From positions 60,166-124,165 of the forward strand of contig NZ_FUZF01000017.1 of NCBI RefSeq assembly GCF_900168125.1: a DNA stretch of 64,000 nt, given 5' to 3'. Shown here in pieces: positions 46,228 through 55,957 of the stretch (the stretch's first letter is position 1; each line of letters opens with the position of its first letter). The DNA is from Sphingobacterium nematocida. GTDB lineage: Bacteria; Bacteroidota; Bacteroidia; Sphingobacteriales; Sphingobacteriaceae. Both the position numbers and the translations under genes were made by a program. The notes under the pieces are model-generated. The model was not told the origin of the DNA. It ran no database searches and saw nothing but the letters and a program-made list of their open reading frames with translations.

Positions 46228-47826
46228 ATGAAAAAAATTCTATTTGCAGCAGTTGCTCTAAATCTATTTACATCTGGCTTAAACGCACAGACGACATCCG
46301 ATTTAAAGACAATTAGTAACAGCTTGTCCATTTTTAGCGACCCGCTGGCTACAGTTTTAAAAACTGGAATTAAGACAGACGAAGTCAATAAGATATCGGA
46401 CCCTGTTATAAAAGATGTCGCCTTACAGCTAATGAAAGGAACATATGATAATAAGTATAAGGTTAACACCTATAATGCACTACTTTCTCCAACAACATTA
46501 GGAAAAGATCTTAGTATCGGAGATGGCTATAGTAAGTATGAAAATATTACCGGCATCTACCTACCATTAGGCAAACATGTCGTCTTAGTAGAAGGAATTG
46601 ATAAAGAAAAAGATGTAAAGTTGGTCGTTCCTAATTGGGAGAGGAAAGCTCCAAACCCAGATGAGCCAACTAAGGATCCGAAAGGATGGGGAATAGAGAA
46701 GCAGACATTCAAATTGCAAAATGGCATCAATATCATTGACCTAAAGAACTATGGAAGTTTGGCTTATATCGATTATTTCTCAGAAACGCCTTCAAAAGAA
46801 AGACCTATCAAAGTTCACTTTATCACAGGAAAGGTGAATGGTTATTTCGACATTAAAAAGAATAGCAATTCTGATTGGAATAAGTTGGTTGACAATGCGG
46901 TTTTTCCAATAATGGATGGCATTGGAGAGCATATACAGATCGCTTATCCTGTCGAAGCAATTAAAAAGTATGCTTACGGAAAAGGAGTGGAGCTGATTAG
47001 CAACTACGATTCTCTCGTGTATCGACAACACCGAATAATGGGATTAATTAAATACGGAAAAGTGCCTCAAAATAAAATTTTGTCACGAGTCAATTATAAT
47101 TACTACATGTTTAGAGATGGAGACGGTGTAGCGTACATGGGTGACAAGAAGGGGTATGCAATGAACCTTGTTGTGGATCCTAGTCGAGTTGTAAAAGGGG
47201 ATCCCTGTTGGGGATTTAGCCATGAAGTAGGGCATGTGCACCAGACACGCCCTATGTTTAACTGGGGAGGTTTAGGAGAAGTGAGTAATAATTTGTTTTC
47301 ATTGTATGTAACGCGTTCTTTTGATAATCCGACACGGGTCTCAGAACAAGGTAATTACAAGACAGCAAAAGAAAAGATAATTGACGGGAAAATCTCATTT
47401 CTTCAGGATCCTGATGTCTTTAATAGATTAGTTCCATTTTGGCAACTGCAATTATATTTTGAGGGAGCTGGAAAAAATCCTGACTTTTATCCGGATTTGT
47501 TTCAAGCTTTTCGTAATCAAGCCAATAGTAAGGGAAATCTTAACCAAGTTAAAAATACAAATTGGGCGCAGGAACGTATGCAAGGCGAGAGAAATCCAGC
47601 TGTTCATCAGCTGAATTTCGTTAAAACAGCTTGTGAGGTTTCTAAGGTCGATTTAACTGATTTTTTTGACAAGTATGGTTTTTTCTATGTTGGAGAGTTT
47701 GAAATGGACGATTATGGAAAATATAAGTATAAAATGACAGCAGACATGGTGGATGTGTGTAAGAAAGAAATAAAGAAAATGGGACTAAAAAAACCAGTGC
47801 TAGACATTACGACATTAGCCGACTAA
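46228..47826 (+). CDS. secreted M60-family metallopeptidase (enhancin-like)
   Basis: A 532-residue exported protein; the signal peptide ends at LNAQ (about 21). The catalytic site GFSHEVGHVHQ (HExxH near residue 333) with a downstream Glu in WGGLGEVSNN fits the gluzincin rule of M60. Gut and soil members cleave mucin-type glycoproteins. An N-terminal beta domain (YLPLGKHVVLVEG, then INIIDLKNYG) precedes it. No carbohydrate-binding module is evident. The gene is divergent from the his operon. Confidence 0.88.
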   Translation: MKKILFAAVALNLFTSGLNAQTTSDLKTISNSLSIFSDPLATVLKTGIKTDEVNKISDPVIKDVALQLMKGTYDNKYKVNTYNALLSPTTLGKDLSIGDGYSKYENITGIYLPLGKHVVLVEGIDKEKDVKLVVPNWERKAPNPDEPTKDPKGWGIEKQTFKLQNGINIIDLKNYGSLAYIDYFSETPSKERPIKVHFITGKVNGYFDIKKNSNSDWNKLVDNAVFPIMDGIGEHIQIAYPVEAIKKYAYGKGVELISNYDSLVYRQHRIMGLIKYGKVPQNKILSRVNYNYYMFRDGDGVAYMGDKKGYAMNLVVDPSRVVKGDPCWGFSHEVGHVHQTRPMFNWGGLGEVSNNLFSLYVTRSFDNPTRVSEQGNYKTAKEKIIDGKISFLQDPDVFNRLVPFWQLQLYFEGAGKNPDFYPDLFQAFRNQANSKGNLNQVKNTNWAQERMQGERNPAVHQLNFVKTACEVSKVDLTDFFDKYGFFYVGEFEMDDYGKYKYKMTADMVDVCKKEIKKMGLKKPVLDITTLAD

Positions 47827-47854
47827 GTATACACGCTGGTAAAGCTTTTTGTAA

Positions 47855-47889
47855 AATCCCAAGCACTATGAAGTGCTTGGGATTTTTTT
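47855..47889 (+). terminator. rho-independent terminator after the M60 gene
   Basis: A perfect 13-bp stem (47855-47867, 47872-47884) with loop ATGA and a T-tract. Confidence 0.9.
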
Positions 47890-48049
47890 ATCTACCAATA
47901 AGAGGGAATAGCATCAATAATCTTATTTAACATAATGCAAATTATTAAACTTTATTATGTGTTCATCGAAGTGAATTAAAAATGTATAAGAAATTTTAGG
48001 GATTCCATAGTAGAGATTTATTTGCTTACTTTGTACAAACATCTTAAAT

Positions 48050-48940
48050 ATGTCTTCAAAAGCAGATAAAGCAGAAAAAACAGTATACTTTAGTATTTTA
48101 GGGAGTTTAGGTTTAGCTTTGATAAAATGGTTCGCAGGATTCTTTGGAAATTCGTTTGCTCTGATTGCTGATGCTATAGAATCTACAACAGATATTTTTT
48201 CGTCGATTTTGGTACTATTGGGAATCAAATATTCTAAGCGTCCTGCCGATGAAACTCATCCATATGGACACGGACGGATTGAGCCTTTAATGACCTTCAT
48301 AGTTGTATTGTTCCTTGTTATATCAGCAACAGTGATTGCGCATCAGAGTGTAATAAACTTACGGACACCACACGAACCTCCGGCAGCCTGGACACTTATA
48401 GTGTTGGGAGGAATTATTTTGTGGAAAGAAACAAGTTACCAGATCGTTAACAGGCGCGCAAAGGCATTAAACAGCAGCTCTTTAAAGGCTGATGCTTGGC
48501 ATCATCGTAGTGATGCTTTGACTTCAATTGCTGCGTTTGTCGGCGTTTCTATAGCGATATGGCTTGGCGAAGGTTACGAATATGCTGATGATTGGGCTGC
48601 GTTGCTGGCTGCTGGCTTTATACTATATAATTGTTATCGTATTTTTCGCCCTGCTTTAGGTGAAATTATGGACGAGAATATCTTTGAGGATTTGGTTAAT
48701 CAAGTTAAAGATATGTCATTATTAGTCGATGGTGTGCTTGCTACAGATAAATGTTTTGTTCGTAAAGTTGGTATGTTTTATATAGTTGACCTTCATGCTG
48801 TTGTGGATTCCAGTTTAACTGTTAAGGAAGGACATGATATTGCTCATGCATTAAAAGATTATCTCATGACTAACATGTCTGATATTTCTAATGTTTTTGT
48901 GCATATTGAGCCTTTTGATCCGGCTATGAAATGCGATTAA
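48050..48940 (+). CDS. cation diffusion facilitator (CDF) transporter
   Basis: A 296-residue inner-membrane metal/proton antiporter. Six helices with the CDF signature early (SFALIADAIESTTDIFSSI), the HPYGHGRIEP loop and the second site HHRSDALTS (HxxxD). The C-terminal cytosolic domain (VGMFYIVDLHAVVDSSLTVKEGHDIAHAL) is the metal-sensing dimer domain. Zn, Fe or Mn are likely cargos. It may be expressed from a weak TACTTTG element about 25 nt upstream. Confidence 0.93.
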   Translation: MSSKADKAEKTVYFSILGSLGLALIKWFAGFFGNSFALIADAIESTTDIFSSILVLLGIKYSKRPADETHPYGHGRIEPLMTFIVVLFLVISATVIAHQSVINLRTPHEPPAAWTLIVLGGIILWKETSYQIVNRRAKALNSSSLKADAWHHRSDALTSIAAFVGVSIAIWLGEGYEYADDWAALLAAGFILYNCYRIFRPALGEIMDENIFEDLVNQVKDMSLLVDGVLATDKCFVRKVGMFYIVDLHAVVDSSLTVKEGHDIAHALKDYLMTNMSDISNVFVHIEPFDPAMKCD

Positions 48941-48955
48941 TGTATTTAGTTTTTT

Positions 48956-49750
48956 TTAGTCTTTTAGAAAGAATTCCTTAAGTATTATAAAAATCCCCAC
49001 AAAGAATATTAGGTAACCTAATATTCTTTTTAACTGATTCCCATTAAAAAATCTCGTCAGGTAAAAGCCAAGAAACATTCCTATTATCAAAAGGCCAGTA
49101 TATTGTAATACCAGGTTCCAATCAAACAAATTAAATTTTTCTATATCTCCCGCCAGGCCGAATAGAGAATTTATAGCAATAATAGTTAAAGATGTTGATA
49201 CTGCTTTTGAGAGGGGCATTTTATAAAAATTAATTAACGCAGGTATAATTAAGAACCCCCCTCCTGCTCCTACTACACCTGTTATTAAGCCGACTCCTAT
49301 TCCCTGGACTATTGTTATTCCTCTGGAATATTTTCTTTCTGTCTTCCAGTTTTGTCCGATTTTCCTGTTTATCATAGAGAATGCAGAAAGAATCATAATA
49401 CCGGCAAAGAAGATCATTAGCACAGTATTTTGGTGTATGATCCATGGGCCAATATTAAATACATCCGGTACAAATGGAAGAAGAAATTGTCTTGTTAGAA
49501 AAACAGTGATAATGGACGGGAATCCAAAATCCAAGACTTTACGAAAGTCTATTGTGCCTTTGCTGAAGTTAACTATTGAACCGACGAGTGAAGCCATTCC
49601 AATAGCGAAGAGTGAATATGTCGTCGCCAAATTAGGGTCTACGTGCAAAACGTAGACAAGTACGGGGACGGTTAGAATAGATCCCCCACTCCCCATCATA
49701 CCAAGAGTGACGCCTATTAAGGTAGCCAATAGTGAACCAATAACTTCCAT
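48956..49750 (-). CDS. TauE/SafE family sulfite/anion permease-like protein
   Basis: A 264-residue integral membrane protein with about eight helices in two halves; each has the Gly-rich TauE/SafE motif (LGMMGSGGSILTVPVLVYV and GLITGVVGAGGGFLIIPALI). Family members move sulfite, sulfoacetate or other anions. No sulfur-metabolism neighbours point to a substrate. It is convergent with the CDF gene, 15 nt apart. Confidence 0.9.
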   Translation of the reverse strand: MEVIGSLLATLIGVTLGMMGSGGSILTVPVLVYVLHVDPNLATTYSLFAIGMASLVGSIVNFSKGTIDFRKVLDFGFPSIITVFLTRQFLLPFVPDVFNIGPWIIHQNTVLMIFFAGIMILSAFSMINRKIGQNWKTERKYSRGITIVQGIGVGLITGVVGAGGGFLIIPALINFYKMPLSKAVSTSLTIIAINSLFGLAGDIEKFNLFDWNLVLQYTGLLIIGMFLGFYLTRFFNGNQLKRILGYLIFFVGIFIILKEFFLKD

Positions 49751-49949
49751 GCGTAAACAGCGTAAATCTAAACAATTTTAGCATACTGAGATATTTATTC
49801 TGAACAAAAAGTCTATTATTTTAATCTCTAGTTAACATGTAGTTTAAATCAATAAATATGTTTTATGTTTCGTTTTTTGTATTTTATTTAAGTAAATTGA
49901 TTAAAATTGTTAAATTTGAAAACATCAACATGTAATATTTATAATAATA

Positions 49950-51281
49950 ATGCTAAACCTTAAGAATTTTATTAAATACGTTAAAGATCGGAATCCAAAC
50001 GAACCAGAGTTTTTACAAGCTGTGGTTGAGGTGGTTGAAGACCTTATTCCGTATATTAACGAATATCATCCTGAGTTCGAGGAGTTGAAAATTTTGGAAC
50101 GTTTGACTGAGCCTGAGCGCGTTGTCTCTTTTCGGGTAGCTTGGCTAGATGATTCAAATAGCATTCAGGTCAATCGAGGTTATAGAGTTCAGATGAATAG
50201 CGCTATAGGACCTTATAAAGGTGGGCTGCGTTTCGCTCCAAACGTTAATTTGAGTATTCTTAAGTTTTTAGCGTTTGAGCAAGTTTTTAAAAACTCCCTT
50301 ACAGGTCTTCCGATTGGTGGTGGCAAAGGTGGTTCTGATTTTGATCCAAAAGGTAAGTCAGATAATGAAATTATGCGGTTTTGCCAATCTTTTATGACAG
50401 AGCTTTATCGTCATATTGGAGCAGATACCGATGTTCCTGCCGGAGATATAGGTGTAGGTTCTAGAGAAATAGGATATCTTTTTGGGCAGTATAAGCGAAT
50501 CCAAAATAATTTTACAGGCGTTCTAACAGGCAAAGGTGTTAATTGGGGAGGTTCTTATATTCGACCAGAAGCTACCGGTTATGGACTTTTGTATTTTGTA
50601 GAATGTATATATGATTTTATAAACGAAGATATTGAGGGTAAAGTGGTTACTGTTTCTGGAGCTGGTAATGTAGCTTATTTTGCAGCAGAGAAAGCAATTG
50701 CTTTAGGAGCAAAGGTTATCACTTTGTCAAATAGTTCGGGTACATTGTATGACAAAGAGGGTCTAACCTTAGAGAAGTTATCCTACATTAGTAGCCTTGG
50801 TCGAGAATTGCACAAATATACAAAGAGATATAAAGCAGCAACATTTCATCCCGGAGAGAAGCCTTGGCAATTTAAGTGTGATATAGCCCTCCCCTGTGCG
50901 ACACAGAATGAATTGAACGAAGATGATGCAAAAAGACTCATTAAGAATGGATGTAAATGTGTTGCCGAAGGGGCGAATATGCCATCTACTGCCGAGGCTG
51001 TCAAGGTCTTCTTAAAAGCTAAAGTATTCTTTGCGCCAGGTAAGGCAGCAAATGCTGGAGGGGTAGCTGTTTCGGGTTTGGAGATGTCACAAAATTCCAT
51101 TGGACAGCAATGGCCTTCAAGTAAAGTTGATGCTAGATTGAAGACAATCATGGAAAATATCCACAAGTCCTGTGTTCGTTATGGAAAAGAAGAAGGCGGC
51201 TACATAAACTACTTAAAAGGTGCCAATATTGGTGGGTTCATAAAAGTAGCTGAATCCATGAAGTCTCAAGGTGTGTTATAG
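49950..51281 (+). CDS. gdhA: NADP-specific glutamate dehydrogenase
   Basis: 2-oxoglutarate + ammonia + NADPH to glutamate. The 443-residue length and hexameric class I sequence match E. coli GdhA. Catalytic Lys lies in LPIGGGKGGSDFDPKGKSD; RGYRVQMNSAIGPYKGGLRF and the NADP-loop GAGNVAYFAAEKA are clear. It sits alone with an AT-rich upstream region containing TAAATTTG (49911-49918), a likely -7 without an ideal -33. Confidence 0.96.
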   Translation: MLNLKNFIKYVKDRNPNEPEFLQAVVEVVEDLIPYINEYHPEFEELKILERLTEPERVVSFRVAWLDDSNSIQVNRGYRVQMNSAIGPYKGGLRFAPNVNLSILKFLAFEQVFKNSLTGLPIGGGKGGSDFDPKGKSDNEIMRFCQSFMTELYRHIGADTDVPAGDIGVGSREIGYLFGQYKRIQNNFTGVLTGKGVNWGGSYIRPEATGYGLLYFVECIYDFINEDIEGKVVTVSGAGNVAYFAAEKAIALGAKVITLSNSSGTLYDKEGLTLEKLSYISSLGRELHKYTKRYKAATFHPGEKPWQFKCDIALPCATQNELNEDDAKRLIKNGCKCVAEGANMPSTAEAVKVFLKAKVFFAPGKAANAGGVAVSGLEMSQNSIGQQWPSSKVDARLKTIMENIHKSCVRYGKEEGGYINYLKGANIGGFIKVAESMKSQGVL

Positions 51282-51360
51282 ATTAGAATTAGCTTCAATA
51301 TTTAGGCATTTAAGCAGATTTTCTTTACTTTGTGGACTTTATATAGCAAATCAGAATTAA

Positions 51361-51606
51361 ATGAGGGTAATAGCAGAGCTGCCACATCCAGATTGTAAAA
51401 TTTCGATTTTTGGAATGAATCAGAAATTTATTATAAAATTTGAGCAAGGAAATCTAGAACAGTCCTATAAGATAGCTGAGGCAGACATTTCAAATGGAGT
51501 CAACGGCGTATTTGAAATTTTAGATGAACATTTTATAAATAAGGTTCTTGAAAACTTCTCTACTATGAGATCGAGTTTTAACGAGACCTATAATAGATAC
51601 TACTAG
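51361..51606 (+). CDS. small conserved cytosolic protein of unknown function
   Basis: An 81-residue protein that looks like a widely conserved, uncharacterised Bacteroidota family: start RVIAELPHPDCKISIF, middle KFIIKFEQGNLEQSYKI. It has no signal, no Cys pair and no known motif. It follows gdhA by 79 nt in the same direction. The regular composition and absence of stops support a real gene. Confidence 0.7.
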   Translation: MRVIAELPHPDCKISIFGMNQKFIIKFEQGNLEQSYKIAEADISNGVNGVFEILDEHFINKVLENFSTMRSSFNETYNRYY

Positions 51607-51635
51607 AGCTATAAGGTTATTCACTCTATTATTCG

Positions 51636-51674
51636 ATAATATAAAAGGAGAGACAAAGCTCTCCTTTATATTAT
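51636..51674. terminator. bidirectional terminator
   Basis: An inverted repeat of 16 bp with one bulged A (51636-51652 and 51659-51674), 6-nt loop, lies between the 81-residue gene and the convergent sirtuin and reaches into the sirtuin stop. Confidence 0.75.
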
Positions 51675-52381
51675 GTATCAAAATGATTGTTTTTTCGAAA
51701 ATTAGCAACCATTGTTGGTAGAGCTACAGATGCTTTCTCTTCAAAAAAATACATCTCTTTTCGATCCCGATCTATTCGTGGAATATGTGGATCAACAACA
51801 ATGATTTGACAATCAATATTAGCTTCGAAAACTAAATTAGCAGCCGGATAAACTTGTAACGAAGTTCCGACAACCAATAGTATATCAGCTTTTTTAACGA
51901 GCCTAGTTGCATTTAGCATTTTAGGCACAGGTTCACCGAACCAGACTACATGAGGGCGCAGTTGTGAGCCCAATTCGCATTTCTCTCCCATACTGATTTC
52001 ATCTCCATCAATTTCGTATAGCAGTGCTGGGTCAAGGGATGATTGAGATTTTCGAATCTCTCCGTGCAGATGTATAATGCTTTTACTTCCTGCCCTTTCA
52101 TGTAGATCATCTATGTTTTGTGTTATTATAGTTACCTCAGCATATCTCTCCAACTCTACCAATGCCAAATGTGCGGCATTCGGTTGGGCATTAATACATC
52201 GCTTTCTTCGTTCATTGTAAAATTGTTGAACTAGGTCCGGATTTTTTCTCCACGCTTCTGGTGTAGCTACTTCTTCGATGTGATACCCTTCCCACAGTCC
52301 ATCGTTTCCTCTAAATGTCTGTAGGCCGCTTTCGGCCGAGATACCGGCACCACTTAAGACAACTATTTTTTTCAGCTTCAT
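51671..52381 (-). CDS. NAD-dependent protein deacylase (sirtuin)
   Basis: A 236-residue SIR2 family enzyme that removes acetyl or succinyl groups from lysines using NAD. Motifs: VLSGAGISAESGLQTFRG, TQNIDDLHERAGS, catalytic His in HLHGE. The class III features Ala/Tyr/Arg (WRKN...YNERR) typical of desuccinylases seem present. The Zn cysteine pairs are missing from the usual spacer, as in zinc-less sirtuins; I see no CxxC there. Related to E. coli CobB. Confidence 0.92.
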   Translation of the reverse strand: MKLKKIVVLSGAGISAESGLQTFRGNDGLWEGYHIEEVATPEAWRKNPDLVQQFYNERRKRCINAQPNAAHLALVELERYAEVTIITQNIDDLHERAGSKSIIHLHGEIRKSQSSLDPALLYEIDGDEISMGEKCELGSQLRPHVVWFGEPVPKMLNATRLVKKADILLVVGTSLQVYPAANLVFEANIDCQIIVVDPHIPRIDRDRKEMYFFEEKASVALPTMVANFRKNNHFDT

Positions 52382-52444
52382 GACTTACAAAGATAAAAGA
52401 CCCACAAAATATGTAGCTGATTTATTTTAATAGATCTAATAAGA

Positions 52445-52741
52445 TTATTTGACAAAATAGCGGTGCTCGATAACAGTTACTTTGTCCTCTTCCTTTGTTA
52501 TTTTATCAATTGCCGTCTTTATGGTACAATGCCCTGTGATCCCTCTATAGATTAATGCTCCACCGAGGGATATACCTGTAAGAGCCGTCATAGGTCGTTT
52601 GATGACTTGCTTTACCCCTATTCCAAAAATTAGTCCCCCTGCTACTACCGATAATATCCGTTCAGATGTCCCTACATTTCCATCTACACAATCCTCATCA
52701 ATTTTCTTTTTTATCTTTTCTAGTGCATAGTTAAATAGCAT
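52445..52741 (-). CDS. DUF2892 (YgaP-like) membrane protein
   Basis: A 98-residue protein. After a charged N-terminus the DUF2892 core follows: NVGTSERILSVVAGG (signature NxG..dR..R...G), then a helix, then ALTGISLGGALIYRGITGHC, giving two membrane helices. The function of the family is unknown; some members are fused to rhodanese domains. No neighbour explains it. Confidence 0.8.
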   Translation of the reverse strand: MLFNYALEKIKKKIDEDCVDGNVGTSERILSVVAGGLIFGIGVKQVIKRPMTALTGISLGGALIYRGITGHCTIKTAIDKITKEEDKVTVIEHRYFVK

Positions 52742-52850
52742 ATTCGTATAACTTTAGTTTCTCTTATAGAACAATCTATTTGTTAATATGTTTTTCAAGA
52801 CAGGTAATAAATTGTATATTGAAAGGGTAATTTCAATTGTAAATAAGATA

Positions 52851-53690
52851 ATGCAAGTAAAGAAACACTCCGGGGAACTCGTGCCCTTTAGACCAGAAAG
52901 CTTAAAGTATTCATTGTCGCGCTCTGGTGCTACTCCCGAAGAAGTTGAAGGAGTATTTAATAGCATCCAAAGCAAACTTTACGACGGTATTTCCACACGC
53001 GAACTGTATGAGCTAGCCTTTGACTATCTAAAAGCCTGTAGAGATACGTATGCTGCACGCTATAGCTTGAAAAAGGCACTTCGGGATTTAGGACCTGAAG
53101 GCTTCTATTTTGAAAAATGGATTGCGAGGATTTTTCAGGAAGAGGGTTATCAAGCCGTCACAGGTCAAACTATTCAGGGACATGCCGTTACACATGAGAT
53201 TGATGTGGTGGCCAGCAAAGGGAATGAGCTTTTAGCAATTGAATGTAAGTTTCGAAATGACGTCGATGCAAAGATATCTGTTACGACTCCAATGTATTTT
53301 ATGTCTAGGGTAAAAGATATATCCGATATCACATATACTTTTTTCAATAGATCATTAAAAGTATCCGAGGGATGGCTTGTGACCAATGCCTACTTAACAA
53401 CAGATTCTATAAAGTTTGGTGAGTATCACGGTATGAATCTTTTATCTTGGGATTATCCGAAAAGTAGTAGTTTAAAGTCAAGAGTTGATAATAACGGTGA
53501 GTATCCTATCACCTGTTTGACTTCATTAAATGAACAGGACAAAGCAAGGTTATTAAAAGCCCAATGTATTCTAGTGAAAGATATTGTTAGGGATCCTAAA
53601 TTCCTACAGATTATAGATATAGAACAAAAGAAAGAAAAGCAAGTCTTAGAAGAAGCTATCGATTTAGTAAATAGCCCTTTAGAACACTAG
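52851..53690 (+). CDS. ATP-cone domain fused to a Mrr-like restriction nuclease
   Basis: About 279 residues from the ATG at 52851. Residues 1-90 are an ATP-cone (KHSGELVPFRPESLKYSLSR ... RYSLKKALRDLGP), the nucleotide-sensing domain of ribonucleotide reductase and NrdR. Residues about 92-190 resemble a Mrr-type nuclease: EKWIARIFQEEGYQA, then EIDVVASKGNELLAIECKFR with the D-x(n)-ExK catalytic pattern. A C-terminal helical region (TSLNEQDKARLLKAQCILVKDI) follows. It is a predicted DNA endonuclease gated by ATP or dATP. Stands alone, with no methylase nearby. Confidence 0.85.
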   Translation: MQVKKHSGELVPFRPESLKYSLSRSGATPEEVEGVFNSIQSKLYDGISTRELYELAFDYLKACRDTYAARYSLKKALRDLGPEGFYFEKWIARIFQEEGYQAVTGQTIQGHAVTHEIDVVASKGNELLAIECKFRNDVDAKISVTTPMYFMSRVKDISDITYTFFNRSLKVSEGWLVTNAYLTTDSIKFGEYHGMNLLSWDYPKSSSLKSRVDNNGEYPITCLTSLNEQDKARLLKAQCILVKDIVRDPKFLQIIDIEQKKEKQVLEEAIDLVNSPLEH

Positions 53691-53694
53691 TGTA

Positions 53695-54105
53695 TTAAAC
53701 CAAGTTGTTTAACCATTTTGGTAAGGCAAACTCCGATAATAGATGTGCTAGTTTATAGTTTTTGTAGCTCGATTTGGACAACCAAGCGATTTCTTCGATT
53801 TCATTGTAAGGGTAAACCGCTTGGTGTATGGATTTTGTTAGACGAAAAATATATCCCTCTACAGAAGTGTTGACTTCATTGGCTGCATTAGTTTTATGCC
53901 TTCCTAAGAACTCAAAATCACAGCTATTAAATGCTAAATTTAACTCTTCGCTCAATTCTCTTATCAGTGCTTTAAGAGGAGTTTCCTGCTGGTCTATTTT
54001 TCCTCCAGGAAGCGTAAAGTAGGAAGCATTTTTTTTTCGGAGAGCCAGAAGATTGCCTTCCTTATCGGTTACAATAGCTACGGCAACAGTTATTTCTCTA
54101 TACAT
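53695..54105 (-). CDS. NUDIX hydrolase
   Basis: A 136-residue protein with the NUDIX box GGKIDQQETPLKALIRELSE-EL (the GX5EX7REUXEEXGU pattern around residues 36-58). It hydrolyses a nucleoside diphosphate derivative; the substrate is unknown. Convergent with the ATP-cone nuclease, 4 nt apart. Confidence 0.9.
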   Translation of the reverse strand: MYREITVAVAIVTDKEGNLLALRKKNASYFTLPGGKIDQQETPLKALIRELSEELNLAFNSCDFEFLGRHKTNAANEVNTSVEGYIFRLTKSIHQAVYPYNEIEEIAWLSKSSYKNYKLAHLLSEFALPKWLNNLV

Positions 54106-54129
54106 AATAGTCGTCCAATGATTGAAAAA

Positions 54130-54852
54130 CTAGTTAAGTTTTAAAACATACTTAACGCCTCCCACAATGTGTTTTTGAAAATCAATCGAATCAAAAGACT
54201 CTTCTGTATGTCCTAGACCAGTGTAAAAGGATCGACCTCCGTCAAACTCTTGAAACCAAGCAATAGGATGAAATTTACCCATTTTTCCTCCTTTATAGGA
54301 ACCTTCGTCCAGTGTCATCAGAATGTTTAGTCCCTCTTTGACATCTTTAAAATCGTACCATTCGTCTTTATGAAACCAAACTCGTTGTAGATGTTTTGTC
54401 GCTGGGTGTTTCCGATTTTGAACCTCAATCTTAGCTTCTTGGACACTTGGGTGGCTCGAGAAATATCCACCAACAAGCTGACCATACCAAGGCCAGTTGA
54501 ATTCTGTGTCTGAGGCTGCATGTATCCCTACATAACCATTTCCTGCTTGTATAAAAGCCTGAAAAGCGGCCTTTTGTTCCGTTGTAAAAATGTCGCCAGT
54601 AGTACTTAAAAATAGCACAGCATCATAGTTGTTCAGGCTGTCCTGACAAAAAAAAGCTGCATCTTCCGTATGAAAAGATTTAATTCCCTGTTTCGCAAAA
54701 AGGTCCGTCACAACACGTACTCCTTTAGGGATACTATTGTGTCTAAAGCCTGTTGTTTTGCTAAAAATCAATACATTTTTAGCTTGTTGAGCAAAGGAGT
54801 TGGCCTTTGTCAAAACAAGAACGATAAGAAGAAAGAAGCTTAAGTTTTTCAA
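54130..54852 (-). CDS. secreted ThuA domain protein
   Basis: A 240-residue exported protein (signal peptide ending near SFAQ). The ThuA fold, a glutamine-amidotransferase-like domain, is clear: VLIFSKTTGFRHNSIPKG, ETDAAFF-type loop, GYVGIHAASDTEFNWPWYG, and FYTGLGHTEESF. Members are linked to sugar metabolism. It lies between NUDIX and aroB on the same strand. No partner oxidoreductase is near. Confidence 0.88.
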   Translation of the reverse strand: MKNLSFFLLIVLVLTKANSFAQQAKNVLIFSKTTGFRHNSIPKGVRVVTDLFAKQGIKSFHTEDAAFFCQDSLNNYDAVLFLSTTGDIFTTEQKAAFQAFIQAGNGYVGIHAASDTEFNWPWYGQLVGGYFSSHPSVQEAKIEVQNRKHPATKHLQRVWFHKDEWYDFKDVKEGLNILMTLDEGSYKGGKMGKFHPIAWFQEFDGGRSFYTGLGHTEESFDSIDFQKHIVGGVKYVLKLN

Positions 54853-54860
54853 AGTCTATT

Positions 54861-55925
54861 TTATTTACTAACGCTCAGGTAATAGTCCAAAGCTAATTGG
54901 ATATCATCTTCAGAGACAAACACATTATAGGTTGCACTACCGATTTTCTCTAAAAGAGCGAAACCAATTTTACCATCTTCATTCTTCTTGTCATTTTTCA
55001 TTAACGCTATCAATTGCGTATAGATGCTTTTGTCATACGAATAATGCGGATATTGGCGAACAAATTCATGCGTTATATCCTGCAGTTCTAAATCAGACAG
55101 ACCACTGTATTTATTTGATAGCCATGCTTCACATATCATGCCGATCGCAATAGCTTCACCATGTAATAGCGGATTGTCGTCATGAAGCAACGAATAACCT
55201 TCTATAGCATGGCCGATAGTATGTCCGAAATTTAAAATTTTACGAAGTCCCTGTTCTGTTGGATCTTTAAGAACAACATTATTCTTGATTTCAACTGACC
55301 GATATATAATTTCTGAATCTATTTTTGAAACATCAACTTGTTTACATTTATTGTACAAGTCGCGATCTTGGATTAACCCATGTTTTATCACCTCTGCAAA
55401 ACCAGAGATCAACTGTCTTTGATCAAGTGTCTCTAAGAATCTTGGGTTAATAAATACTGCTTTAGGTTGGGTAAAAGTACCGATGATATTTTTTACATTA
55501 TCCATGTCAATCCCAGTTTTACCACCTACAGAAGCATCTACTTGCGCTAATAGCGTGGTTGGAACCTGAACAAAATCAATCCCACGTTTATAAGTCGAAG
55601 CTGCAAATCCCCCCATATCAGTCACCACACCTCCACCTAGATTTATCATTAAGGCCTTACGGTCGGCTCCAAAGTCGAGCATAGTTTTCCATACACCAAT
55701 ACAAAAATCAATGTTCTTGTTTTCTTCACCAGGATCAACCTCGATAATGTCATAATCCACTAGGTTCGGCAATACCGACTGTAGTACAGGCAGACAATGA
55801 TCATTCGTATTTCTGTCCACAAAAATTAAAACCTGAGAATAAGCTCCCTGTGAAATAAAAGATTCTAATGACTTTAAGTCCTCTTCAAAATAAACTTTAT
55901 ACCCTAAACTATCGATCGTTTGCAT
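54861..55925 (-). CDS. aroB: 3-dehydroquinate synthase
   Basis: Second step of the shikimate pathway; NAD- and metal-dependent cyclase. 354 residues, normal length. Visible: VDRNTNDHCLPVL near the start, GGGVVTDMGGFAASTYKRGI, VPTTLLAQVDASVGGKTGID and the metal His residues in NFGHTIGHAIEGY and LLHGEAIAIGM. It begins 32 nt after the S4 gene. Confidence 0.95.
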   Translation of the reverse strand: MQTIDSLGYKVYFEEDLKSLESFISQGAYSQVLIFVDRNTNDHCLPVLQSVLPNLVDYDIIEVDPGEENKNIDFCIGVWKTMLDFGADRKALMINLGGGVVTDMGGFAASTYKRGIDFVQVPTTLLAQVDASVGGKTGIDMDNVKNIIGTFTQPKAVFINPRFLETLDQRQLISGFAEVIKHGLIQDRDLYNKCKQVDVSKIDSEIIYRSVEIKNNVVLKDPTEQGLRKILNFGHTIGHAIEGYSLLHDDNPLLHGEAIAIGMICEAWLSNKYSGLSDLELQDITHEFVRQYPHYSYDKSIYTQLIALMKNDKKNEDGKIGFALLEKIGSATYNVFVSEDDIQLALDYYLSVSK

Positions 55926-55957
55926 GTTTTTTTTATCAAGTAGTAAATATACGTATT

